Positions 44,387 to 52,523 of a stretch of DNA of 64,000 bases are shown piece after piece. The DNA is from Streptomyces wedmorensis. GTDB taxonomy: Bacteria > Actinomycetota > Actinomycetes > Streptomycetales > Streptomycetaceae. The DNA is taken from positions 372,001 through 436,000 of the forward strand of contig NZ_JNWK01000005.1 in NCBI RefSeq assembly GCF_000716445.1, read 5' to 3'. Numbering within the stretch: the first letter of the stretch is position 1; each line of letters starts with the position of its first letter. Position numbers and translations under genes: made by a program. A model generated the notes under the pieces. That model did no database searches and was not told the DNA's origin. It saw only the letters and a list, made by a program, of their open reading frames with translations.

Positions 44387-45556
44387 TCAGAGCGCTTCGA
44401 CGATCATCGCGTTGGCGAGGCCGCCCGCCTCGCACATGGCCTGGAGGCCGTAGCGGGCACCGCGCGCCCGCAGGGCGTGGACGAGGGTCGTGGTGAGGCG
44501 GGTGCCGCTGGCCCCGAGGGGGTGGCCGAGGGCGATGGCGCCGCCGTGGACGTTGACCTTGGCCGGGTCGGCGCCGGTCTCCTGCTGCCAGGCGAGGACC
44601 ACGCCGGCGAAGGCCTCGTTGATCTCGAAGAGGTCGATGTCGGCGAGGTCGAGGCCGGTGCGGCGCAGGACCTTCTCGGTGGCGGGGATGACCCCGGTGA
44701 GCATGAGCAGCGGGTCGGAGCCGGTGACGGCGAAGCCGTGGAGCCGCGCGAGGGGGCGCAGCCCGAGGCTCCGGGCGGTGTCGGCGGCCATGACGAGCAC
44801 GGCGGAGGCGCCGTCGTTGGTGGGGCTGCTGTTGCCCGCGGTGACGGACCAGTCGATCTGCGGGAAGCGTTCGGTGAAGGCGGGGTCCTCGAAGGCGGGG
44901 CGGAGGCCGGCGAGGATCTCGGGGGTGGTCGTGGGGCGCACCGACTCGTCGCGGCGGACGTTCTCGTACGGGACGACCTCGTCGTCGAACAGTCCCGCTT
45001 CCCAGGCGCGGGCCGCCTTGGCGTGCGACCCGGTGGCGAACGCGTCCATGGCCTCGCGGCCGATCGACCACTTCGCGGCGATGAGTTCGGCGCTGACGCC
45101 CTGCGGGACGAGGCCCTCGGGGTAGCGCTCGGCGACTCCGGGCCCGAAGGGGTCGGCACCGGGCGGCACGTTGGACCACATCGGGACCCGGCTCATGGAC
45201 TCGACGCCGCAGGCGATGGCGATGTCGTAGGCCCCGGAGAGCACGCCCTGCGCGGCGAAGTGGACGGCCTGCTGGGAGGAGCCGCACTGCCGGTCGACGG
45301 TGGTGGCGGGCACGGAGTCGGGGAACCCGGCACCGAGCCAGGCGTAGCGGGTGGTGTTCATGGCCTGCTCGCCGACCTGGTCGACGGTGCCGCCGATCAC
45401 GTCGTCGACGAGCGCGGGGTCGATGCCGCTGCGTTCGACGAGGGCGCGCAGGGTGTGCGAGAGGAGGGCGACGGGGTGGACGTGGGACAGGGCTCCGCCC
45501 GCCTTGCCCTTCCCCATCGGGGTCCGGACGGCTTCGACGATGACGGCGTCACGCAT
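44387..45556 (-). CDS. Thiolase (acetyl-CoA C-acyltransferase)
   Basis: A 389-residue thiolase that cleaves 3-ketoacyl-CoA with CoA or condenses acetyl-CoA. Catalytic residues are C91 (RQCGSSQQ), H345 (GGAIALGHPLG) and C375 (MCEAGG). Length and GGAIALGHPLG suggest a degradative type. ATG at 45556 follows AGGAG. It diverges from an HxlR regulator with repeated CAAACCCTCT sites between them, so HxlR is probably its regulator. Confidence 0.93.
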   Translation of the reverse strand: MRDAVIVEAVRTPMGKGKAGGALSHVHPVALLSHTLRALVERSGIDPALVDDVIGGTVDQVGEQAMNTTRYAWLGAGFPDSVPATTVDRQCGSSQQAVHFAAQGVLSGAYDIAIACGVESMSRVPMWSNVPPGADPFGPGVAERYPEGLVPQGVSAELIAAKWSIGREAMDAFATGSHAKAARAWEAGLFDDEVVPYENVRRDESVRPTTTPEILAGLRPAFEDPAFTERFPQIDWSVTAGNSSPTNDGASAVLVMAADTARSLGLRPLARLHGFAVTGSDPLLMLTGVIPATEKVLRRTGLDLADIDLFEINEAFAGVVLAWQQETGADPAKVNVHGGAIALGHPLGASGTRLTTTLVHALRARGARYGLQAMCEAGGLANAMIVEAL

Positions 45557-45624
45557 GACAGGGCTCCTGGGTTGGAGAGGTGGACCGACACTCATCGGTA
45601 ACTTAACCCGGTGAGTTGGATTTT

Positions 45625-45667
45625 CAAACCCTCTTGTCGGTTCTAGGGTCCACTTTCCAAACCCTCT
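45625..45667. promoter_or_regulatory. Direct repeats, HxlR operator candidates
   Basis: CAAACCCTCT occurs at 45625-45634 and 45658-45667, 33 bp apart (about three helical turns), in the 138-bp gap between thiolase and HxlR genes. TTTTC or TTTCC precedes each. Confidence 0.5.
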
Positions 45668-45682
45668 GCTCGGCCGCTGTCC

Positions 45683-45688
45683 TAGGCT
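45683..45688 (+). promoter_or_regulatory. -10 element of leaderless HxlR gene
   Basis: TAGGCT lies 6 nt before ATG 45695. No Shine-Dalgarno is seen. Confidence 0.45.
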
Positions 45689-45694
45689 GACCCC

Positions 45695-46177
45695 ATGAAG
45701 GCCTCCCCCCGCCCCTGCTCGATCGCCGACACCCTCGCGCTCGTCGGCGAGAAGTACGCGCTCCTCGTGCTCCGCGAGGTCTCCCTCGGCGTGTACCGGT
45801 TCGACCGGATCGCCCGCAACACGGGCGCGCCCCGCGACATCCTCACCGCCCGCCTCAAGCGGCTCGTCGAGGCCGGGATCCTGGAGAAGGTGCCGTACAA
45901 CGAGCGGCCCCCCCGCTACGAGTACCGCGCCACGGAGGCGGGCGCGGAGCTCCAGCCGGTCCTCGTGACGCTGATGGCCTGGGGCGACCGCCACCTCAAC
46001 GCGGACGCCCGGCCCGTCGTCCTGGAACACGACTGCGGCGAGGTCCTCAGCCCCCGGCTCGTCTGCGCGCACTGCGGCGGCGAGGCCGACCGCGGAAGCC
46101 TCAGCCACCACGTCAGGTCACCCGGCTGGACCACGACCGGCCCGGTGGAGACCGCCGCGGGCGGGGGCGAGGCCTGA
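45695..46177 (+). CDS. HxlR-family regulator with Cys-rich C-terminus
   Basis: A 160-residue winged-helix regulator (CSIADTLALVGEKYALLVLRE..., GAPRDILTARLKRLVEAGIL, quoted in part). The C-terminal extension has HDCG and VCAHCGGEA, three Cys that could form a zinc ribbon with a nearby His. HxlR proteins respond to electrophiles or metabolites. Divergence from the thiolase and the direct repeats between them suggest control of that gene and itself. Confidence 0.9.
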   Translation: MKASPRPCSIADTLALVGEKYALLVLREVSLGVYRFDRIARNTGAPRDILTARLKRLVEAGILEKVPYNERPPRYEYRATEAGAELQPVLVTLMAWGDRHLNADARPVVLEHDCGEVLSPRLVCAHCGGEADRGSLSHHVRSPGWTTTGPVETAAGGGEA

Positions 46178-46257
46178 TCACCGGCCCGTCATCTTGGGAC
46201 GGTACGCTGCGCTCGACCTTCTGACCGCACACGTACATACGGGACGGCCCTAGCCCC

Positions 46258-47130
46258 ATGAGTTGGTTCGAATCGTTCATCCTCGGGCTCGTCCAGGGGC
46301 TGACGGAGTTCCTTCCCATCTCCTCCAGCGCGCACCTCCGTCTCACCGCCGCCTTCGCCGGCTGGGAGGATCCGGGCGCGGCCTTCACCGCGATCACCCA
46401 GATCGGCACGGAGACCGCTGTCCTCATCTACTTCCGCAAGGACATCGCCCGGATCGTCTCGGCCTGGTTCCGCTCGCTCACCGACAAGGCGATGCGCTCC
46501 GACCACGACGCCCAGATGGGCTGGCTGGTGATCGTCGGCTCGATCCCGATCGGCGTCCTCGGCGTCACGTTCAAGGACCAGATCGAGGGCCCCTTCCGCG
46601 ACCTGCGACTGATCGCGACGACCCTCATCGTCATGGGCATCGTCCTCGGCGTCGCGGACCGGCTCGCCGCCCGCGACGAGATCGGCGGCCGCCACCGCGT
46701 GGTCCGCGAGCGCAAGACCCTCAAGGACCTCGGCGTACGGGACGGCCTGATCTACGGCTTCTGCCAGGCGATGGCCCTGATCCCGGGCGTCTCCCGCTCC
46801 GGCGCCACCATCTCCGGCGGCCTCCTCATGGGCTACACCCGCGAGGCCGCCGCCCGCTACTCGTTCCTGCTCGCGATCCCGGCGGTCCTCGCCTCCGGCG
46901 TCTTCGAACTGAAGGACGCCGGCGAAGGACACGTCTCCTGGGGCCCGACGATCTTCGCCACCATCATCGCCTTCGGCGTCGGCTACGCCGTCATCGCCTG
47001 GTTCATGAAGTTCATCACCACCAAGTCCTTCATGCCCTTCGTGATCTACCGCATCCTCCTCGGCATCCTGCTCTTCATCCTCGTCGGCACCGACACCCTC
47101 AGCCCCCACGCGGGCGAGTCCGCGGGCTGA
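46258..47130 (+). CDS. uppP: Undecaprenyl-diphosphate phosphatase
   Basis: Recycles the C55 lipid carrier of wall synthesis by dephosphorylating undecaprenyl pyrophosphate; confers bacitracin tolerance. The 290 residues have the two BacA/UppP signatures GLVQGLTEFLPISSSAHL (Glu-rich loop) and ALIPGVSRSGATI, among eight hydrophobic segments. ATG at 46258 has no convincing Shine-Dalgarno; CCCTAG lies directly before it. Confidence 0.95.
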   Translation: MSWFESFILGLVQGLTEFLPISSSAHLRLTAAFAGWEDPGAAFTAITQIGTETAVLIYFRKDIARIVSAWFRSLTDKAMRSDHDAQMGWLVIVGSIPIGVLGVTFKDQIEGPFRDLRLIATTLIVMGIVLGVADRLAARDEIGGRHRVVRERKTLKDLGVRDGLIYGFCQAMALIPGVSRSGATISGGLLMGYTREAAARYSFLLAIPAVLASGVFELKDAGEGHVSWGPTIFATIIAFGVGYAVIAWFMKFITTKSFMPFVIYRILLGILLFILVGTDTLSPHAGESAG

Positions 47131-47134
47131 CGCC

Positions 47135-47176
47135 TGAACGCCTTCTACTGAACGCCTTCTACTGAACGCCTTCTAC
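47135..47176. repeat. Three tandem 14-bp repeats
   Basis: TGAACGCCTTCTAC is repeated exactly three times (47135-47148, 47149-47162, 47163-47176). It fills the convergent gap between uppP and the flavin-reductase gene. The third copy contains the flavin-reductase stop codon. Confidence 0.85.
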
Positions 47177-47766
47177 GCCCGGTAGGGCACCCTGGCGATC
47201 TCCTCGATGCCGCCGAGGGTGCCCCACTCGTTCTTGCCGAGGCGGGAGAGCGGCCGCATCAGCGCCATCTCGGGGTGACCGTCGACGAGGACCGACTCGT
47301 CGACGGCCGCGTGGACGACGCGGCCGAAGACGACCGTCGAGTCGCCGATGCGCAGGGTGCTGTGGAGTTCGCATTCGAGCGCGACGGGCGACTGGGCGAC
47401 GCGCGCCGGCTTCACTCGCAGGCTGGGCTCGCGTTCGACCCCGCACGCGTCGAACTCGCTCATGCCGCGCGGGAAGTCCGTCGCCGTCGCGTTGATCTGC
47501 TCGAAGAGGGCCTGGGGGGCGAGGTTCACGACGAACTCCCCTGTCTCCTCGACGTTGCGCAGCGAGTCCTTGCGGCCGACGGAGGTGAACTGCACGACCG
47601 GGGGGTTGACCGAGGCGATGGTGAAGAAGGAGTGCGGGGCGAGGTTGTCCGTGCCGTCGGCGGACGTCGTGGAGACCCAGGCGATGGGCCGGGGTACGAC
47701 GGTGGCGGTGAGCAGCCGGTAGAAGGAGGGGCCGTCGCTCAGGTCGGGATCGATGTTCACGCGCAT
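47173..47766 (-). CDS. Flavin reductase-like protein
   Basis: A 197-residue FMN-binding split-barrel protein of the flavin-reductase family (DIM6/NTAB type). RPIAWVSTTSADG, NLAPHSFFTIASVNPP and KDSLRNVEETGEFVVNL form the flavin site. Such proteins supply reduced flavin to monooxygenases or act as unknown oxidoreductases. ATG at 47766. A stand-alone gene; no partner oxygenase is adjacent. Confidence 0.88.
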   Translation of the reverse strand: MRVNIDPDLSDGPSFYRLLTATVVPRPIAWVSTTSADGTDNLAPHSFFTIASVNPPVVQFTSVGRKDSLRNVEETGEFVVNLAPQALFEQINATATDFPRGMSEFDACGVEREPSLRVKPARVAQSPVALECELHSTLRIGDSTVVFGRVVHAAVDESVLVDGHPEMALMRPLSRLGKNEWGTLGGIEEIARVPYRA

Positions 47767-47835
47767 GTCGGACAGTATGACCGCGCTCCGGAACTCCCCC
47801 GGCGCACGCCCCTTGGCCCCGGACGCCCGCTGCCC

Positions 47836-47841
47836 GACACT
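47836..47841 (+). promoter_or_regulatory. Possible -10 of leaderless SnoaL-like gene
   Basis: GACACT lies 6 nt before ATG 47848, matching the spacing of the better elements in this window but with a weaker sequence. Confidence 0.3.
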
Positions 47842-47847
47842 GAACCG

Positions 47848-48294
47848 ATGACGCAGCGCGTGGACCTCGCGACCGTGATGGACCGACTCGCCGTCGACGA
47901 CCTGGTCTCCGGGTACGCGGCGGCCGTGGACGACGCCGACTGGGCCGCCTACCGGGCGCTGTTCGGTCCGGGCGGCCGGGCCGACTACCGGGGGTCGGGC
48001 GGGATCGAGGGGCCGGTCGCCGAGGTGGCCGACTGGCTCGCCGAGACGATGACCCTGTTCCCCGTACGCCAACACCTCATCGTGAACCGGCGGGTCCTCT
48101 TCCGGGAACCGGGCGGCTACCCGCAGCCGGGCGACGAGGCGGACGTCCGCGCCGACTACGTCAACCCGATGCGCTTCGCCTCCGGCGAGGACTTCGTCTG
48201 CGGCGGGCGCTACGCCTTCACGGCGCGGCGCACCGCCGACGGCTGGCGCCTCCACTCGGTCGTCGTCGACGAACGGTGGCGCCACCACCGCTGA
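47848..48294 (+). CDS. SnoaL/NTF2-like protein
   Basis: A 148-residue cone-shaped alpha+beta barrel protein of the SnoaL_4 type. LAVDDLVSGYAAAVDDADWAAYRALFGPG (quoted in part as AAVDDADWAAYRALF) is the helical cap and RRTADGWRLHSVVVDERW the final strands. Enzymatic role unknown; many are ring-hydroxylating dioxygenase small-subunit relatives or cyclases. The stop TGA shares its last base with the first octamer of the repeat array. Confidence 0.82.
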   Translation: MTQRVDLATVMDRLAVDDLVSGYAAAVDDADWAAYRALFGPGGRADYRGSGGIEGPVAEVADWLAETMTLFPVRQHLIVNRRVLFREPGGYPQPGDEADVRADYVNPMRFASGEDFVCGGRYAFTARRTADGWRLHSVVVDERWRHHR

Positions 48295-48405
48295 CGTCCG
48301 GACGCCCGGACACCCGGACGCCTGGACGCCCGGACACCCGGACGCCTGGACGCCTGGACGCCCTGACGCCCGGACGCCCTGACGCCCGGACGCCCTGGCG
48401 CCCTG
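48294..48405. repeat. Octamer minisatellite
   Basis: About 14 tandem copies of an 8-bp unit, consensus ACGCCCGG, with variants ACACCCGG, ACGCCTGG, ACGCCCTG and ACGTCCGG. The array begins at the last base of the SnoaL stop codon and ends about 105 bp before lnt. Variants are ordered in blocks (two copies of the three-unit block acgcccgg-acacccgg-acgcctgg), as expected from slippage. It is too short and too regular to be a CRISPR array. Confidence 0.9.
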
Positions 48406-48509
48406 GCGCACGACGCCGGCGATCCACTGCTCGCGGGCCACGGGCCGCTCCGCGGAGGACCCTGGAGTGCCGGAGCGCGGACACTGGAGGAAGCGACGGG
48501 AGGCACGTC

Positions 48510-50132
48510 ATGTGTGGTCCGTTCGGGAGCCGCCGCGAAGGCCGGGCCGGGGGCGCGGGCCGGGGTGCGGGCCGCGACCGAGGAGGTGCCGAGGGCCTCG
48601 GCGGCGGCCCGAGCGCGCGCCGCGCCGCGGGCCGTTCCGTACTCGCCGTCGGCTGCGGCGCCCTGCCCGCGCTCGCCTTCCCCGCTCCCGGACTCTGGTG
48701 GTGGGCGTACCTGGCGCTCGTGCCGTGGCTGCTGCTGATCCGTACGGCACCGGGGGCCCGCCGCGCCGGTCTCGACGGCTGGTTCGGCGGCATCGGCTTC
48801 GTGCTGGCCCTGCACCACTGGCTGCTGCCGAGCCTGCACGTGTTCCTCCTGCCGGTCGCCGCGCTGCTCGGCCTGCTGTGGCTGCCCTGGGGGTGGCTCG
48901 TACGGGCGCTGCTCGGCAACACCCCGTCGGCGCTCCGGGCGGCCGCGGCGCTGCTCGCGGTGCCTTCGGGCTGGCTGCTGGTCGAGCTGGTCCGGTCCTG
49001 GGAGGGTCTCGGCGGACCGTGGGGGCTCCTCGGCGCGAGCCAGTGGCAGGTCCCGGCGGCGCTGCGGCTCGCCTCGGTCGGCGGGGTGTGGCTGGTGAGC
49101 CTCCTGGTGGTGGCCGTGAACACGGCCGTGGTCCTCCTGGTGGCGGCGCCCGGGCCGCGTTCCGTCGGGGTCGCGGGGCTCGCGGCCTGCGCCCTGGTGG
49201 CGGGGACGGCGTTCTGGGGCGTGCCGGTCCCGCGCGAGACCGGGACGGTACGGGTCGCCCTCGTACAGCCGGGGGTGTTCGGCGGATCCGACGGGCCCGA
49301 GCTGCGCCTCGCGCGGGCCGAGGTGCTCACCCGTTCCCTCGCGGGGCAGCCGCTCGACCTGGTCGTGTGGGGCGAGAGCGGCGTGGGCGCCGATCCGACG
49401 GGCGACCCGGTGCTCGCGGCCCGGCTCGCCGCGCTGTCGCGCGCGGTGGACGCGCCGCTCCTGGTGAACGTGGACGCACGGGGTGCCGACCGTCCCGGCA
49501 TCCACAAGAGCGCCGTCCTGGTCGGCCCGGCGGGGCTCACCGGCGACCGCTACGACAAGATGCGGCTCGTCCCCTTCGGCGAATACCTCCCCGCACGCGG
49601 TCTCCTCGGCTGGGTGACGTCCGTCGGCCGCGCCGCCGACGAGGACCGGCGGCGCGGGACCGAGCCGGTGGTGATGTCCTTGCCGGCCCGGGACGCGGGC
49701 GCCGCCCGGCTCCGGGTCGGACCGCTGGTCTGCTTCGAGTCGGCCTTCCCGGACATGAGCCGCCGACTGGCCCGCGACGGCGCCGACCTCCTGGTCGTGC
49801 AGTCGGCGACCAGTACCTTCCAGGACAGCTGGGCGCCTGCCCAGCACGCCTCGCTCGCGGCCCTGCGGGCGGCCGAGACGGGTCGGCCCGTCGTCCACGC
49901 GACGCTCACCGGGATCAGTGCCGCGTACGGTCCCGACGGGCGCCGGATCGGCCCGGCGCTCGGCACCGAGGCGAGTGCCGTCGTCGTGCGCGAACTGCCG
50001 CTGTCGGGGACGACGACGGCCTATGTCCGCTGGGGCGACTGGCCCTTGTACGGTGCGCTCGCGGTGGTCGGTGCGGTGTCCGCCGCCGGGGTCTCCGGCG
50101 TGTTCAGGACGCCTGGGCCAGGCTCTCGGTGA
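48510..50132 (+). CDS. lnt: Apolipoprotein N-acyltransferase
   Basis: Adds the third acyl chain to the N-terminal Cys of lipoproteins in the inner membrane. The 540 residues have an N-terminal multi-helix membrane part (about 40-240) and a nitrilase-like domain with the catalytic triad E289 (WGESGVG), K350 (YDKMRLVPFGEY) and C408 (VCFESAFPD). ATG at 48510 follows GGGAGG. The first 35 residues are Gly/Arg-rich and may be disordered. Two lipoproteins (53910, 55722) occur in this window and would be substrates. The 3' end overlaps the next gene by 29 bp, tail to tail. Confidence 0.92.
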   Translation: MCGPFGSRREGRAGGAGRGAGRDRGGAEGLGGGPSARRAAGRSVLAVGCGALPALAFPAPGLWWWAYLALVPWLLLIRTAPGARRAGLDGWFGGIGFVLALHHWLLPSLHVFLLPVAALLGLLWLPWGWLVRALLGNTPSALRAAAALLAVPSGWLLVELVRSWEGLGGPWGLLGASQWQVPAALRLASVGGVWLVSLLVVAVNTAVVLLVAAPGPRSVGVAGLAACALVAGTAFWGVPVPRETGTVRVALVQPGVFGGSDGPELRLARAEVLTRSLAGQPLDLVVWGESGVGADPTGDPVLAARLAALSRAVDAPLLVNVDARGADRPGIHKSAVLVGPAGLTGDRYDKMRLVPFGEYLPARGLLGWVTSVGRAADEDRRRGTEPVVMSLPARDAGAARLRVGPLVCFESAFPDMSRRLARDGADLLVVQSATSTFQDSWAPAQHASLAALRAAETGRPVVHATLTGISAAYGPDGRRIGPALGTEASAVVVRELPLSGTTTAYVRWGDWPLYGALAVVGAVSAAGVSGVFRTPGPGSR

Positions 50133-51009
50133 CGACGCGCTCGCACAGTTCGTGGGTCAGCAGGGCGTCGCGGGCACTGAGCACCCGGCCTTCGCGCACG
50201 GCGTCGAGGAAGGCGAGGACGGCCTGCTCGATGCCGCGCTGACGGGCCACCGGGACCCAGTCGCCGCGTCGGCGCACGGTCGGCTGGCCCTTGTGGTCGA
50301 CGACGTCGGCCAGGTTGAGGACCTGGCGCTTGGTGTCCTGGCCCGAGACCTCCAGGACCTCCTCGGTGGAGCCGTTCATCCGGTTCATCATGCCGATGGC
50401 GGTGAAGCCGTCCCCGGAGAGCTGGAGCACGACGTGGTGCAGGAGTCCGCCGCGCAGCCGGGCGCGCACGTCGACGTGCTCGATCTCGCCCGGGAGGAGG
50501 AAGCGCAGGGTGTCGACGACGTGGATGAAGTCGTCGAGGACGAAGGTGCGGGGGTCCTCGGGCAGCCCGATCCGGTTCTTCTGCATCACGATCAGGTCGC
50601 GCGGGTGGTCGAGGCACTGGGCGTAACTCGGGGCGAGGCGCCGGTTGAAGCCGACGGAGAGGGACACCGCGCGCTTCTCGGCAAGCTCCACGATCCGCTC
50701 GGAGTCGGCGTACTCGTAGGCGAGCGGCTTGTCGACGTAGGTGGGGACGCCGGCGTCGATGAGCCGGGTGGCGATCTCGGCGTGGGCGGAGGTGGACGCG
50801 TGGACGAACGCCGCGTCGAGTCCGGTGGACAGCAGCGAGTCGAGGTCCCCGTGGCGCTGTCCGGCGGGCAGGTGCAGGGTGTCGGCCACCCGGTCCAGGG
50901 TCGCGCGGGTGCGGGTCTGGAGGTGGAGCTCGACGCCCGGCAGGGTGGAGAGGACGGGAAGGTAGGCCTTCTGCGCGATGTCGCCGAGTCCGATGCAGCC
51001 AACCTTCAC
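50104..51009 (-). CDS. Gfo/Idh/MocA-family oxidoreductase
   Basis: A 301-residue NAD(P)-dependent dehydrogenase. The Rossmann loop is GCIGLGDIAQKAYLP, with the catalytic dyad region VDKPLAY (Lys) and the second domain from about 125 with FIHVVDTLRFLLPG. Substrates of the family are sugars and their derivatives or biliverdin. GTG at 51009 with GGGAG five bases upstream; GTG at 51033 would place that site inside the coding region. Confidence 0.9.
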   Translation of the reverse strand: MKVGCIGLGDIAQKAYLPVLSTLPGVELHLQTRTRATLDRVADTLHLPAGQRHGDLDSLLSTGLDAAFVHASTSAHAEIATRLIDAGVPTYVDKPLAYEYADSERIVELAEKRAVSLSVGFNRRLAPSYAQCLDHPRDLIVMQKNRIGLPEDPRTFVLDDFIHVVDTLRFLLPGEIEHVDVRARLRGGLLHHVVLQLSGDGFTAIGMMNRMNGSTEEVLEVSGQDTKRQVLNLADVVDHKGQPTVRRRGDWVPVARQRGIEQAVLAFLDAVREGRVLSARDALLTHELCERVVTESLAQAS

Positions 51010-51068
51010 GGGATCTCCCTTGTCGTCGTTCACCGGTCCCGGCCGATCGGACGGGTCGTTCGCGCTGG

Positions 51069-52421
51069 TCAGCTTACGCGGGGGCGGTGCGCCTCCCCGG
51101 TGGACCGGCCCGCCTCGACAGGCGGGTGCCAGTCGCAGATGCCGTCGAAGCCGCGCAGGACGAGTCCGGGGCCGAAGCGGGAGACGCCGCTGACGAGGGC
51201 GGCGCGCAGGGCGACGGCGGGGCGGGCGGAGAGCATGGTGATCGCGCCCGTGCGGGCGGCCTTGCGGACGATGGCGCTGGTGCGCGGCAGCCGGTCGGCG
51301 GTGTACGCGGCGAGGGCGCGGCTCGGCAGGAAGTCGGGGGCGGCACCGGCGTGGTGGGCGAGGACGACGGCGTCCTCGACGGCCTGGTTCCCGCCCTGGC
51401 CGAGGCTCGGCATCATCGCGTGCGCCGCGTCGCCGAGCAGGGCCACGCGTCCCCGGTGGAAGGCGGGCAGGGCGTCGGGCAGGTGGTGGACGTCGTGCCG
51501 CAGGATCCGGTCGGGGGCGACGTCGGCGAGGATCTCGGGGACGGGGTGGTGCCAGTCGCCGAAGAGGCGCAGGAGTTCGGCCCGCTCGTCGTCGGGCGCG
51601 TGGGCGCCGGCGGGTGCCACGGCCATGGCGTACGCGTAGACCCGGCCGTCCTTGAGGGGCTGACTGCCCCAGAGTCGGCCGGCGCCCCAGGTCTCGTGCG
51701 GGGCGAAGGCCCGTGCGGGGGCGGGGACGACGACGCGCCAGCTGGTGGCGCCGGAGTACCGGGGGCCGGGGTGGTCGGGGAAGAGCGTGCGGCGGGTCGC
51801 CGAGTGGATGCCGTCGGCGGCCAGGACGAGTTCGGCCTCGAGTTCGATCGCGGATCCGGTCGCGGGTGCGGTCGCGGATCCGGTCGCGGATCCGGTCGCG
51901 GGTGCGGCCCCAGGACCAGCCGCCGGTCCGGCCCCCGGACCGGCGGCGAGGCCGGCCTTGAGTTCGATCCCGCCCCCGGCCCCGGCGCCCGCGAGGGTGA
52001 CGCGGGCGGGACGGTGATCGTCCCCGGGGTCGGTGACGGTGGCGCGCACGCCGGTGCGGACGGCGCCCTCGGGCAGGGCAGAGGTGAGGATCTCGACGAG
52101 GGTGGCGCGGTGGAGGAGGACGAGCGGTCCGCCGAAGCGGTCGGCCGCCGCCCGGGAGTCGGTGCGGGCGAGCCAGCGGCCCCCGGGGGTGCGCATGCCG
52201 CCGTCGCCCTGCCAGGCGGAGAGCGTACGGACGCGGTCGCCGAGGCCGATGACGTCGAGGGCGCGCTGCGCGTTCGGGGCGAGGCCGATGCCGGCTCCGA
52301 CGGGGGCGAGGTCGGCGGCGCGTTCGAGGACGGTGACCTGCCAGCCCCGCTGGTGCAGGGCGACGGCGGCGGTGAGGCCGCCGATGCCGGCTCCGACGAC
52401 GACGGCGCGGCGCTGTTCCAT
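51069..52421 (-). CDS. FAD-dependent aromatic monooxygenase with low-complexity insert
   Basis: A 450-residue flavoprotein of the salicylate/6-hydroxynicotinate-hydroxylase class. FAD motifs are GAGIGGLTAAVAL (residues 9-21), a DG-type VLAADGIHS and GDAAHAMMPSLGQGGNQAVED. Residues about 158-195 are a run of Gly/Ala/Pro/Ser/Thr (AAGPGAGPAAGPGAAP, ATGSATGSATAPATGS) absent from ordinary family members; in DNA it is a tandem array around GGATCCGGTCGC. ATG at 52421. The divergent TetR gene and twin operators indicate inducible expression. Confidence 0.9.
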   Translation of the reverse strand: MEQRRAVVVGAGIGGLTAAVALHQRGWQVTVLERAADLAPVGAGIGLAPNAQRALDVIGLGDRVRTLSAWQGDGGMRTPGGRWLARTDSRAAADRFGGPLVLLHRATLVEILTSALPEGAVRTGVRATVTDPGDDHRPARVTLAGAGAGGGIELKAGLAAGPGAGPAAGPGAAPATGSATGSATAPATGSAIELEAELVLAADGIHSATRRTLFPDHPGPRYSGATSWRVVVPAPARAFAPHETWGAGRLWGSQPLKDGRVYAYAMAVAPAGAHAPDDERAELLRLFGDWHHPVPEILADVAPDRILRHDVHHLPDALPAFHRGRVALLGDAAHAMMPSLGQGGNQAVEDAVVLAHHAGAAPDFLPSRALAAYTADRLPRTSAIVRKAARTGAITMLSARPAVALRAALVSGVSRFGPGLVLRGFDGICDWHPPVEAGRSTGEAHRPRVS

Positions 52422-52442
52422 GACTGCTCCCCGGATCAGGTG

Positions 52443-52490
52443 ACTACAGGTGTAGTGAGTCCGACCCCTTGACCGTACTACAGGTGTAGT
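52443..52490. promoter_or_regulatory. Twin TetR operators
   Basis: ACTACAGGTGTAGT occurs identically at 52443-52456 and 52477-52490; each has inverted arms ACTACA/TGTAGT. Centres are 34 bp apart. They fill the divergent gap between the monooxygenase and TetR genes, the first 21 bp from the monooxygenase ATG. Confidence 0.8.
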
Positions 52491-52511
52491 CGCCTTGGTG
52501 GCGGCCGGTAG

Positions 52512-52517
52512 TAGGTT
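52512..52517 (+). promoter_or_regulatory. -10 element of leaderless tetR gene
   Basis: TAGGTT lies 6 nt before ATG 52524, 21 bp after the second operator, so the operator covers the -35 region. Confidence 0.5.
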
Positions 52518-52523
52518 GTCCCC

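Noticed and set aside
48294..48405. CRISPR array
   Set aside because: Units are 8 bp with no spacers and there are no cas genes.
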